This document shows, one piece after another, positions 1 through 6,143 of a stretch of DNA of 7,915 bases (its first letter is position 1; every line of letters begins with the position of its first letter). The DNA is from JAVBUZ01 sp031554725. Its GTDB lineage: Bacteria; Bacillota; Clostridia; Lachnospirales; Lachnospiraceae. Under the pieces are notes generated by a model. The model was not told the origin of the DNA, did not search any database, and worked only from the letters and a program-made list of their open reading frames with translations. The stretch is taken from the NCBI GenBank assembly GCA_031554725.1, contig JAVBUZ010000146.1:1-7915 (forward strand), read 5' to 3'. A program made the position numbers and the translations under genes.

Positions 1-446
1 TAGGCAAATAACCGGTCAAAAAGGTCTTTTGCGTAGCGAAGAAGGAAAATGAAATAAGCGGTATAGACGAAAAGAGAAAGTAATAAAAGCATGACAAAAT
101 AATAAAAGCTTTCATAAGTAAAAAAGATTTGAGAAATCATGGAAATAAGGCAAAATAGTCCTAGAGCTACAGTAGCTGGTAAGTAATAAACAAAGATCTT
201 TTGCCAAGTCTTTCCTTCGAATAAGAAAAAAATAGGAATAATAAATATAATTCCTGGGGCTATTAGTTGCATGAAGTAGGTAACGGTTGGGAGAAAATTG
301 TTGATTAGAATAAAGAAAACAAAAGTAAGAAGCCAAAAGCTGATTACTTTGATTAAGCTATATTTTTTTTTGAGAGAAAAGAAAAGGGCGCTAGTATTGA
401 CAAAGAGTACAAGCATAGCTAGCAGTTGAAATACGGGATGAATCAT
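1..446 (-). CDS. Membrane sensor protein, probable histidine kinase N-terminus (partial)
   Basis: The frame stays open from an ATG at 444-446 to the left edge, giving 148 residues with no stop. The protein begins MIHPVFQLLAML and is almost entirely hydrophobic, with about five membrane-spanning stretches near residues 5-24, 31-52, 57-76, 84-108 and 113-137, followed by a charged turn (RYAKDLFDR). The start is supported by an AAAGGAGG ribosome site 9-10 bases upstream and by a 4-base ATGA overlap with the stop of the LytTR response regulator, which implies translational coupling. In LytTR systems of Firmicutes the coupled partner is normally an AgrC/GHKL-type sensor histidine kinase with a multi-span N-terminal sensor. 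The kinase part (dimerisation helix, GHKL ATPase) lies outside the window, so that identity is inferred from context. It could also be another membrane partner of the regulator. Confidence 0.7.
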   Translation of the reverse strand, partial: MIHPVFQLLAMLVLFVNTSALFFSLKKKYSLIKVISFWLLTFVFFILINNFLPTVTYFMQLIAPGIIFIIPIFFLFEGKTWQKIFVYYLPATVALGLFCLISMISQIFFTYESFYYFVMLLLLSLFVYTAYFIFLLRYAKDLFDRLFA

Positions 447-1165
447 TTGTGAACAACCTCCTTTTTGAAAATATGGCGGATGTATTCTTGTTTTACACCG
501 GAAAAGTTTTTGGAAATAGGAACAAAAAGGTTTCTCTGCATGATAAATTCTTGCTTTTGTACGGAAATCACATGATCCATATTGATAATATTGGTGCGGT
601 GGCATCTGACAAAACGAGAATCAGCCATTAAGCTGGGTTCATATTGGCTAAAGTTAGCATAAACGGTAAGGTCAGAGCAAGATAAATGGAAGGTTAAATA
701 ATGCCCATTTGATTCCACTGAAATAATATCTCGAAAGGGCACTAGCTGAGTGTTCTTTTTTGACTGGATTAAGATACTAGACGTATCGCGCACTTGCATG
801 TCCTGAAAGATATTGTCTAGAAGGAGGTGTATTTTATCTAGTGATGCAGGCTTAAGTAGATAGGAGTAGGCAGAAACTTGGTAGGATTCTGCTGCAAAGT
901 CGTTAGAGCTTGTCATGAAAATAAGGTAACCGTTATAGTCTAGAGTGCGTAAGCTCTTTGCTAACTCAATACCATTAAAACCAGGCATAATAATATCAAG
1001 GAAGGCAATGTGACATAAGCCACCATTTTCCAAATAAGATACAAATTCAATACCAGAGGAAAAGGAATGAATGCTTATGGAAGCGTTGGTGGCGTATTTT
1101 TTTAGAATATCGGTAAGGAATTGAATATCCTTAGGGGAATCATCACAAATAACAATATGAGTCAT
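443..1165 (-). CDS. LytTR-family response regulator
   Basis: This 240-residue protein is a DNA-binding response regulator of the AlgR/AgrA/LytR class. A receiver domain occupies residues 1-120: acidic pair D8-D9, phospho-acceptor D57 in FLDIIMPG, switch T85 and conserved K105 in LLKPA. A LytTR DNA-binding domain spans about 131-232, with the typical FVRCHRTNIINMDHV segment. The length is usual for the family. Phosphorylation by the coupled sensor would direct binding at promoters, often of envelope, peptide or quorum genes; the actual targets cannot be seen. The ATG follows an AGAAAGGG ribosome site. The gene is first in a two-gene operon with its own promoter just upstream, and its last codons carry the ribosome site of the sensor gene. 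No peptide-pheromone (AgrD/AgrB-like) gene is visible in the window. Confidence 0.95.
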   Translation of the reverse strand: MTHIVICDDSPKDIQFLTDILKKYATNASISIHSFSSGIEFVSYLENGGLCHIAFLDIIMPGFNGIELAKSLRTLDYNGYLIFMTSSNDFAAESYQVSAYSYLLKPASLDKIHLLLDNIFQDMQVRDTSSILIQSKKNTQLVPFRDIISVESNGHYLTFHLSCSDLTVYANFSQYEPSLMADSRFVRCHRTNIINMDHVISVQKQEFIMQRNLFVPISKNFSGVKQEYIRHIFKKEVVHK

Positions 1166-1204
1166 ATCTGCCCTTTCTGTAGATGTGAATTATTAACGAA
1201 TATG

Positions 1205-1229
1205 TCTGATAATTATAGCATTTGTCAGA
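1205..1229. repeat. Imperfect inverted repeat around the -10 box
   Basis: Plus-strand arms TCTGATAA (1205-1212) and TTGTCAGA (1222-1229) match at 7 of 8 positions as an inverted repeat with a 9-base centre. The -10 box of the two-component promoter lies essentially inside the centre, where a bound dimer would block RNA polymerase. It does not look like the direct-repeat sites usually described for LytTR proteins. An operator role is inferred from position only. Confidence 0.35.
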
Positions 1230-1240
1230 AAGAGTGTCAA
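1212..1240 (-). promoter_or_regulatory. Consensus sigma-A promoter of the two-component operon
   Basis: On the minus strand, TTGACA (1235-1240) and TATAAT (1212-1217) are separated by exactly 17 bases. TGC directly before the -10 makes it an extended -10. Both hexamers match the vegetative consensus fully. Transcription would start near 1205, giving a leader of about 40 nt before the regulator ATG at 1165. Its position between the bioY stop (1253) and the regulator means the two-component genes can be transcribed independently of bioY; no terminator separates them. Confidence 0.78.
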
Positions 1241-1252
1241 AATCATATTCTG

Positions 1253-1810
1253 TTAAGAGACAAGATTGGCGCGTGCTAGCATCTTATAAATCGAGGGGGC
1301 AGTAACAGCGGTAATTGCAATTTTAATGAGGTCACCAGGTATAAAAGGAAGCACGCCTGCACCTAGCGCCGTTAGTAGGTTCATGTGGCCGACAAAGGAA
1401 AGCCAAAGAGAACCAAAGAGGTAGCAAATAGCAGAGCCTAAGCACATACCCAAGATGCATAGAAGCTTATGAGAAGGAAATTTTTGAATAAAAAATCCGC
1501 TACATAAGATCATAAATAAATAGCCGATAAGATAACCTCCAGTTGGACCAAGCAACTTGCCAAGTCCGCTTGAAAAGCCGGAAAAAACAGGGAGACCAAC
1601 TAGGCCGATTAGCATATAAATAAAATAGCAGATGACGGCTCGTTTGGTGCCCAATATATATACGCAAAAAAAGAGTACCATGGTAGCAAAAGAAATAGGA
1701 ACAGGACTAAATGGGATGGGAAAGGAAAAGGGAGAAATGACGCAGATAAGAGCGGTCATAAGTCCAATTAAGGTCATCTGTTGTATGGAGATAAGCTTCT
1801 TGTTTTTCAT
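1253..1810 (-). CDS. bioY: Biotin transporter BioY (ECF S-component)
   Basis: BioY is the substrate-binding membrane subunit of the energy-coupling-factor biotin importer. The 185-residue product has the usual BioY length and about six hydrophobic spans. It contains the family hallmarks: a glycine-rich loop around residues 72-95 (GLPVFSGFSSGLGKLLGPTGGY) and FIPGDLIKI near the C-terminus. The N-terminus (MKNKKLISIQQMTLIGLMTALICV) is short, basic and then hydrophobic, as in S-components. No EcfA or EcfT gene is next to it, so it presumably uses the shared energising module encoded elsewhere, as in group II ECF systems. The start ATG has a GAGAGGA ribosome site 9 bases upstream. The gene sits alone behind its own promoter, divergent from the cupin gene, with a BirA-like palindrome over the -35 box, which suggests repression when biotin is plentiful. 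Confidence 0.95.
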   Translation of the reverse strand: MKNKKLISIQQMTLIGLMTALICVISPFSFPIPFSPVPISFATMVLFFCVYILGTKRAVICYFIYMLIGLVGLPVFSGFSSGLGKLLGPTGGYLIGYLFMILCSGFFIQKFPSHKLLCILGMCLGSAICYLFGSLWLSFVGHMNLLTALGAGVLPFIPGDLIKIAITAVTAPSIYKMLARANLVS

Positions 1811-1844
1811 GTTAGTGTGTCCTCTCTAGTGGCTGAATGAGTTC

Positions 1845-1873
1845 AGTATATAAGATTTAAAAACAAATGTCAA
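1845..1873 (-). promoter_or_regulatory. bioY promoter
   Basis: On the minus strand, TTGACA (1868-1873) and TATACT (1845-1850) are separated by 17 bases, a near-consensus sigma-A promoter. Initiation would fall near 1838, leaving a leader of under 30 nt before the bioY ATG. That is too short for a riboswitch and points to control by a DNA-binding repressor. The -35 hexamer is part of the left arm of the palindrome at 1868-1896. Confidence 0.75.
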
Positions 1874-1896
1874 CCATAAGATAAGAAAGGTTGACA
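1868..1896. promoter_or_regulatory. BirA-like palindromic operator between bioY and cupin gene
   Basis: TGTCAACC (1868-1875) and GGTTGACA (1889-1896) form a perfect 8-bp inverted repeat with a 13-base spacer. The arms resemble the GTTAACC/GTAAACC-type half-sites of Firmicute BirA operators found at biotin genes, and the site overlaps the bioY -35 box, the expected place for biotin repression. A caution: two divergent TTGACA boxes give six of the eight bases of symmetry by themselves, so only the CC/GG extension and the context argue for a real operator. Confidence 0.5.
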
Positions 1897-1918
1897 ATGA
1901 GAATGCATTAGCTATTAT
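1891..1918 (+). promoter_or_regulatory. Probable promoter of the cupin gene
   Basis: On the plus strand, TTGACA (1891-1896) is followed after 16 bases by TATTAT (1913-1918), one mismatch from the -10 consensus. Transcription would start near 1925 and give a purine-rich leader of about 65 nt. The -35 hexamer lies in the right arm of the palindrome shared with the bioY promoter. Confidence 0.5.
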
Positions 1919-1991
1919 GAAGGGGTTGAAAGAAGAGAGAAAGAAGGATATGATAAGGTAAAGAAATTTCAGTAAGAAAGAGAGGAAGAAT

Positions 1992-2312
1992 ATGTTCGTA
2001 TATAATGCAGAAAGTAAAGTAACACCTTGCGAGCCTGGAGTTAGTAGAAAGGTGCTTGCGTGGTCGGAAGAATTAATGATGTGTGAAATAACCTTTGAAA
2101 AGGGCGCAAGTGGCAATATGCATTCGCACCCTCATCAGCAGATTACTTATATTGCAGAAGGCGAATTCGAGTTTACAATCGGATCTGAGTGTAAAAAGGT
2201 TGTTAAAGGAGATAGCGTATTTATGCCTTCAGATGTTACACATGGAGTAGTGTGTTTGGAAGCAGGGAAGCTAGTAGATGTATTTAATCCTAAAAGAGAT
2301 GAATTCCTCTAG
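1992..2312 (+). CDS. Single-domain cupin, KdgF-like
   Basis: This is a 106-residue, single-domain cupin without signal peptide or membrane span. Motif 1 is seen at residues 38-64 (GASGNMHSHPHQQ...GEFEFTIG), with probable metal ligands H44, H46 and Q50. Motif 2 at 73-84 (GDSVFMPSDVTH) supplies H84. The opening VSRKVLAW, the HSHPHQQITY block and the ending LVDVFNPKRDEFL resemble KdgF, a small cupin that linearises 4,5-unsaturated uronates from pectin or alginate breakdown. That would fit a plant-sugar user, but no other uronate gene is visible, and many KdgF-like cupins have no known substrate. A GAGAGGAAG ribosome site sits 6 bases before the ATG. It is the only plus-strand gene here; it shares a control region with bioY and ends 2 bases from the converging GH43 gene. 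Confidence 0.9.
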   Translation: MFVYNAESKVTPCEPGVSRKVLAWSEELMMCEITFEKGASGNMHSHPHQQITYIAEGEFEFTIGSECKKVVKGDSVFMPSDVTHGVVCLEAGKLVDVFNPKRDEFL

Positions 2313-2314
2313 GC

Positions 2315-3823
2315 TTAATATTGCTTCCATATAAAGCTTGAAAATTCCGCCCAGCTATCAGGCACCTCTTGTGAGTTAATAGCATACATTGCCATAATTA
2401 CGCCAGTAAAACCGCCAGCGACTTCGGAAGACAGATATTTTGCTTGAGCTGTTCCAAGAAGGATATCTTCTACACCTACTGAGCAGAAGAAGTAGTAATT
2501 GCGGGAATCGGAAGTGATATGTAGGGCAGCTACGCTAAGCTCGGCAGGTAAATCAAATTCATTAACAACAACCTTAAGGTCTCCTATGCATAAGCGTAGG
2601 AGTATTTTTTTGCCATTGTCCAGATTGGAAAGAGCTAAATCGTAGTGATGACTTTCATCCATGTAAAAGGTAATGCCGGCCTCGCCTGTAGAGCAAGAGA
2701 CATTTACGCGAAGATCGGTTTTAAATTCGGATTGGCGAATGCCTAAAAAGGTTGGTGAGTCCGCTTGCTCCAAAGTTATGTTAGTGCCCTTTAATAAGAT
2801 TTTATCTTCGGTTATTTGGTAATTTTCGAAGTTTGGAGTTCTTAAATAACAAAAGCGATGAGGATTTTCTAACAATAAAGAAATAGAAGCATCATAGCTA
2901 GTTTCTTCAGCACAGATGCTAAGTGGCATTTCCATTTTGTCGCGAACAGTACCAGCCATGCCGGCTGTAAACCAACCGTTTTCATCAAAAGCAACAGGCA
3001 CCAGAAAAACCTCTCTTCCTAGATGGTGATAAGGAATCCATACATCGGCTTGGCGAAAACCAAGACAAACAATGAAGAAATTACCTAAGCCGTCATCAAT
3101 TAGGTCTCCATGACCAATTCCTTGAATAAGGCTTTCTGGGCCACCAAGGTTTCGATTTGTTAATACAGGATTATGAGGATAAGGGGAAAATGGACCGTAT
3201 GGAGAGGTTCCTCTTGCGTAAGTAATCATGTGTCCAAATTCGGTACCACCTTCAGCAGCCATAATATAATACCAGTCCCCAATATGATATAGATGAGGTG
3301 ATTCTAAATATCTTCCGCCGCTTCCACCCCATATAGGGAGACTTTCAGTTAATCGTTCACCAGTTTGAGGATTTATTTCACATTGGAGGATGCATGATGC
3401 GCCACTCTCATCATTGCCATTACTCATAAAGTACGTTTTTCCATCCTCAAAAAATAAAGAAGGGTCTATACCTCCCTGATCAACAAAGATAGGATCAGAC
3501 CACTCACTATAAATGTCAGTGGTGGTTACATAGAAATTTTTATGGTAGGTATCGTTTGTAGTAACCATATAAAACACGCCCTCATGGTAACGAATGGTAG
3601 GAGCAAACACGCCACCAGAGCTGTTGATTTGGTAAAGATTAACCTGGTTTTCTTTCGTTAGGCAGTGACCGATTTGCTTCCAGTTTACCAAATCCTCACT
3701 TTCAAATAAGGGAACACCAGGGAAATATTGCATGGAACTGCAAACCATGTAGTACCTTTCATTTGCCTTACAAATGCTGGGGTCGGGATAGAATCCACGA
3801 ATAATAGGATTAGTTATAAGCAT
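2315..3823 (-). CDS. Glycoside hydrolase family 43, beta-xylosidase-like
   Basis: The 502-residue protein is a GH43 enzyme, probably an exo-acting beta-xylosidase and/or alpha-L-arabinofuranosidase on xylo-oligosaccharides. The N-terminal five-bladed propeller domain (about 1-310) carries the catalytic triad in family context: base D14 in GFYPDPS, the pKa-modulating D120 in GGIDPSLFF and acid E174 in YLESPHLY. H238 in GIGHGDL is the usual active-site histidine. Residues about 325-500 form the beta-sandwich C-terminal domain typical of XynB-type GH43 (subfamily 11-like). There is no signal peptide, so it should work in the cytoplasm on imported oligosaccharides. The ATG has an AAAGGA ribosome site 9 bases upstream. 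It stands alone: no transporter or other hemicellulase is beside it. It lies downstream of the prs terminator, and I see no convincing promoter of its own. Confidence 0.93.
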   Translation of the reverse strand: MLITNPIIRGFYPDPSICKANERYYMVCSSMQYFPGVPLFESEDLVNWKQIGHCLTKENQVNLYQINSSGGVFAPTIRYHEGVFYMVTTNDTYHKNFYVTTTDIYSEWSDPIFVDQGGIDPSLFFEDGKTYFMSNGNDESGASCILQCEINPQTGERLTESLPIWGGSGGRYLESPHLYHIGDWYYIMAAEGGTEFGHMITYARGTSPYGPFSPYPHNPVLTNRNLGGPESLIQGIGHGDLIDDGLGNFFIVCLGFRQADVWIPYHHLGREVFLVPVAFDENGWFTAGMAGTVRDKMEMPLSICAEETSYDASISLLLENPHRFCYLRTPNFENYQITEDKILLKGTNITLEQADSPTFLGIRQSEFKTDLRVNVSCSTGEAGITFYMDESHHYDLALSNLDNGKKILLRLCIGDLKVVVNEFDLPAELSVAALHITSDSRNYYFFCSVGVEDILLGTAQAKYLSSEVAGGFTGVIMAMYAINSQEVPDSWAEFSSFIWKQY

Positions 3824-3847
3824 AAGTTATCGTCCTTTCTAATTTAT

Positions 3848-3885
3848 AAAAAGGACTGAATCTGGTAGAGAGAAGATTCAGTCCT
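3848..3885 (-). terminator. Intrinsic terminator after prs
   Basis: Arms at 3852-3863 (AGGACTGAATCT) and 3874-3885 (AGATTCAGTCCT) form a perfect 12-bp stem with a 10-base loop. On the minus strand the stem runs straight into TTTTT (3848-3852). There is no T-run on the plus side, so it acts on minus-strand transcripts, 23 bases after the prs stop. It closes the dnaD-loader-prs unit and separates it from the GH43 gene. Confidence 0.87.
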
Positions 3886-3908
3886 AAAATTGACATTAAA
3901 ACAATATT

Positions 3909-5093
3909 TTATAGTTCGCCTGCTTTGTATTTGGTAACAATAGATTGAATTCTTTCGCTAGGATTTAATAAATCACTAATTGAAGAATCATGATTTAAGG
4001 TATCGATGATATATGCAATGTATTTGCTCATATCACAGTTAATGTACCATTCGCGCTCTAGTAACTCTGGGGTTTGGTAAATTAAGTTGGTAGTGAGAAC
4101 CTTGTCAATAATGCCGTTTTCGTAAGCAGTATCAAACTTATCTAGACCATTGGTAAATAGTCCGAAGGTAGAGAAAACAAAAATTTTGTTTGCTTTTCTT
4201 TCCTTTAAAGCAGCAGCAACTTCGAGAACGCTTTCGCCAGAGGAGATCATATCGTCAATGATAATCATATCTTTTCCCTCTACGCTGGTGCCTAAAAACT
4301 CATGTGCAACGATTGGATTACGACCATTAACAATCTGAGTATAATCACGACGTTTGTAGAACATACCCATATCTAGTCCTAGAACGTTGGCAATGTATAT
4401 AGCACGGTTCATACCACCTTCGTCAGGGCTGATAGCCATCATGTGGTCAGAATCAAGCTGAAGGCCTTTTACGTTGCGTAATAAGCCTTTAATAAACTGA
4501 TAAGCCGGTTGTACAGTTTCAAATCCATGAAGAGGAATTGCATTTTGTACACGAGGATCGTGAGCATCAAAGGTAATAATATTATCTACGCCCATACGTA
4601 CTAGCTCTTGTAAAGCAAGTGCACAGTCTAGGGATTCTCTTGATGTTCTTTTGTGTTGTCTGCTTTCATATAAGAAAGGCATAATTACAGTAATTCTTCT
4701 TGCTTTACCACCTACGGCAGCAATAATACGTTTTAAATCCTGATAGTGATCATCAGGTGACATGTGATTTTCATGTCCACATAGGGAATAAGTCAAGCTA
4801 TAGTTAGCAACATCCACTAACAAATATAAATCGGAACCACGAACGGATTCTAAAATCATTCCTTTTGCTTCGCCAGAACCAAATCTAGGTACTTTGGCGC
4901 TAAGTAAATAAGATGGTCTCTGATAACCGGAAAATGCTAGGCTATCTTTATGTTCGCTTTCACGCTCTGTTCTCCATCTAACCAGAAATTCATTAATTTC
5001 TTCGCCTAGAGAACGACAACCCTCTAATGCAATCATGCCTAAAGAGCCAACAGGAATGGTCTCGAGATTACGCTTTTCTTCGCGATTTGCCAT
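3909..5093 (-). CDS. prs: Ribose-phosphate pyrophosphokinase (PRPP synthetase), long variant
   Basis: The enzyme makes PRPP from ribose 5-phosphate and ATP, the precursor of purines, pyrimidines, histidine, tryptophan and NAD. With the ATG at 5093 the product is 394 residues, against about 310-320 for ordinary bacterial Prs. The excess is an N-terminal stretch of roughly 70 residues (MANREEKRN...) and altered segments within. Recognisable parts: MPFLYESRQHKR (139-149, where Prs usually has YARQDRK), TFDAHDP (174-180, usual DLHA region), ISPDEGG (221-227) and the PRPP-binding loop DMIIIDDMISSGES (275-288) with D280-D281. The PRPP loop has SSGES where canonical Prs has DTAGT. The ATG was chosen because of an AGTGAGGA site 8 bases upstream; a GTG at 5108 would add five residues without such a site. 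It follows the loader gene by 11 bases and is the last gene before a terminator. It could be a divergent paralogue of a canonical copy elsewhere. Confidence 0.9.
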   Translation of the reverse strand: MANREEKRNLETIPVGSLGMIALEGCRSLGEEINEFLVRWRTERESEHKDSLAFSGYQRPSYLLSAKVPRFGSGEAKGMILESVRGSDLYLLVDVANYSLTYSLCGHENHMSPDDHYQDLKRIIAAVGGKARRITVIMPFLYESRQHKRTSRESLDCALALQELVRMGVDNIITFDAHDPRVQNAIPLHGFETVQPAYQFIKGLLRNVKGLQLDSDHMMAISPDEGGMNRAIYIANVLGLDMGMFYKRRDYTQIVNGRNPIVAHEFLGTSVEGKDMIIIDDMISSGESVLEVAAALKERKANKIFVFSTFGLFTNGLDKFDTAYENGIIDKVLTTNLIYQTPELLEREWYINCDMSKYIAYIIDTLNHDSSISDLLNPSERIQSIVTKYKAGEL

Positions 5094-5101
5094 GAAAAAA
5101 A

Positions 5102-5109
5102 TCCTCACT
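5102..5109 (-). promoter_or_regulatory. Ribosome binding site deciding the prs start
   Basis: The minus strand reads AGTGAGGA, then eight bases (a run of seven T and one C), then ATG at 5093. The site overlaps the TGA stop of the helicase-loader gene, so translation of the two is probably coupled. It supports the ATG at 5093 over the in-frame GTG at 5108, which lies inside the ribosome site. Confidence 0.7.
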
Positions 5110-6076
5110 TTCTATTTGCCATACGTTTTTTATGCATTCTTATGTCTTGGCCAGACAATTTGCACACTTGATAATTACTGGTGATTCTAGAAAAAACTCT
5201 ATCTGAATAGCGATCACGCAATTCTTCTAAGGAAAGATTGGTAGAAATAATAGTTGCTTTTTTTCGAAGATGACGTTCGTTCAAACATGAGAACAATTGT
5301 GATGTTACGAAGGAATTTGTTAACTCGGTTCCTAAGTCGTCAATAATCACCAAGTCACAATTGTACAAGTCTTCGTACGTATTGTAAAGAGCTTCTTTAC
5401 TTTTTATATCAAAAGAATATCGTGCAAGGGTTTCAAAGAGCCCTGTAGCACTAAAATAAATCACAGAATTGCCGTGGTCGAGGATTTCTTTTGCCACACA
5501 GCCAGATAAAAAGGATTTGCCAGTACCTACTGTACCATAAAAAAATAAATTGCGATAGTCAGTATCAAAGTCTTGAACAAAACTTTTGCAAGTGGAAACA
5601 GCGTTTTGAAAACGATCAAAATCTTCGCCAGTATAAAAGTCATAGGAAAGAGATTCGAAATTTTCGCTTACAAGCATTTCCCGGATGTTGGATTGTTCAT
5701 ATAACAGAGAAATGAGCTGCTGTTTGAAACAATGACATTTTTGCCCATCCTGATACCCCGTGTCTTGACAATCGGGACAATCATAAATGGGACTTAAATA
5801 ATCTTCTGGTAAACCAGAAGCTGCCAGTAAACTGGCTTTCATTGAGGATAAGTCTGCTATGATGGCTTTTAATTCTTCTAAGGCGGATTCATCTCCCATA
5901 AGCATTTTCCTAGCATGCTCGACTGAAATAGAAGAAACGGATTCATCTATTTCCTGATAACCGTCAACGTTAGCATAAACAAATTCCAAGCGATCGGCTA
6001 AAAGGTGACGATTTTTTTCTTGTGTAAGTTCATAGCCTTTGAGAATAGATTCAAATTGTGCATTCGTAAGTGCCAC
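5105..6076 (-). CDS. DnaC/DnaI-type replicative helicase loader ATPase
   Basis: This 323-residue AAA+ ATPase belongs to the DnaC/DnaI/IstB group. By family it should load the replicative hexameric helicase onto origin or restart DNA. Order of parts: an N-terminal helical helicase-interaction region (1-95); a zinc-binding module with C100, C103, C114 and C116 (CPDC...KCHC), as in DnaI; and an ATPase domain with Walker A GTVGTGKS (181-188), Walker B LVIIDD (242-247), sensor-1 STN (278-280) and arginine-finger candidates R293/R297. The start is GTG at 6074-6076, chosen for the AGGAGGATA site 9 bases upstream. An insertion-sequence IstB is unlikely because there is no IstA transposase and the zinc module and position next to a DnaD-family gene fit the housekeeping loader. 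Its stop overlaps the prs ribosome site. Confidence 0.9.
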   Translation of the reverse strand: MALTNAQFESILKGYELTQEKNRHLLADRLEFVYANVDGYQEIDESVSSISVEHARKMLMGDESALEELKAIIADLSSMKASLLAASGLPEDYLSPIYDCPDCQDTGYQDGQKCHCFKQQLISLLYEQSNIREMLVSENFESLSYDFYTGEDFDRFQNAVSTCKSFVQDFDTDYRNLFFYGTVGTGKSFLSGCVAKEILDHGNSVIYFSATGLFETLARYSFDIKSKEALYNTYEDLYNCDLVIIDDLGTELTNSFVTSQLFSCLNERHLRKKATIISTNLSLEELRDRYSDRVFSRITSNYQVCKLSGQDIRMHKKRMANRK

Positions 6077-6100
6077 GTGCTGTATCCTCCTAATATCTAG

Positions 6101-6138
6101 AAAAAGTTGAATGCTATATAAGCTTTGCTCAACTTTTT
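6101..6138 (-). terminator. Hairpin between dnaD-like and loader genes
   Basis: Arms AAAAAGTTGA (6101-6110) and TCAACTTTTT (6129-6138) form a perfect 10-bp stem around an 18-base loop that can pair further through GC/GC. It begins 5 bases after the dnaD-like stop. The stem is symmetric A/T-rich with a G+C core of only four pairs, and the T-run is inside the stem, so it could work on either strand but weakly. It may be a leaky terminator or processing site that lowers loader and prs transcript relative to the dnaD-like gene. Confidence 0.45.
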
Positions 6139-6143
6139 AACTA

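Noticed and set aside
112..336. 74-codon minus-strand frame
   Set aside because: It lies in another frame inside the membrane sensor gene, which has a strong ribosome site and continuous hydrophobic spans; no ribosome site or family features.
449..631. Plus-strand frames antisense to real genes (also 1632-1829, 4150-4338, 5491-5715, 6316-6615)
   Set aside because: Each is fully antisense to a well-supported gene, and none shows a recognisable motif.
1811..1840. Riboswitch upstream of bioY
   Set aside because: The predicted leader is under 30 nt, too short for an aptamer, and biotin genes are normally controlled by BirA at DNA level.
1833..1846. Short palindrome CTGAA-TGAG-TTCAG after the bioY -10
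   Set aside because: Five-base arms only, in an A/T-rich leader; no T-run and no known site, so likely chance.
1826..2116. 96-codon minus-strand frame across the bioY/cupin promoter region
   Set aside because: It overlaps the bioY promoter, the palindrome and the start of the cupin gene on the opposite strand, with low-complexity Phe/Leu/Ser content; a shadow frame.
5091..5108. GTG at 5108 as the prs start
   Set aside because: It would add MRIFF and lies within the AGTGAGGA site that correctly serves the ATG at 5093.
5105..6076. IstB of an insertion sequence
   Set aside because: IstB shares this ATPase fold, but there is no transposase partner, no terminal inverted repeats, and a DnaI-like zinc module and a DnaD-family neighbour are present.
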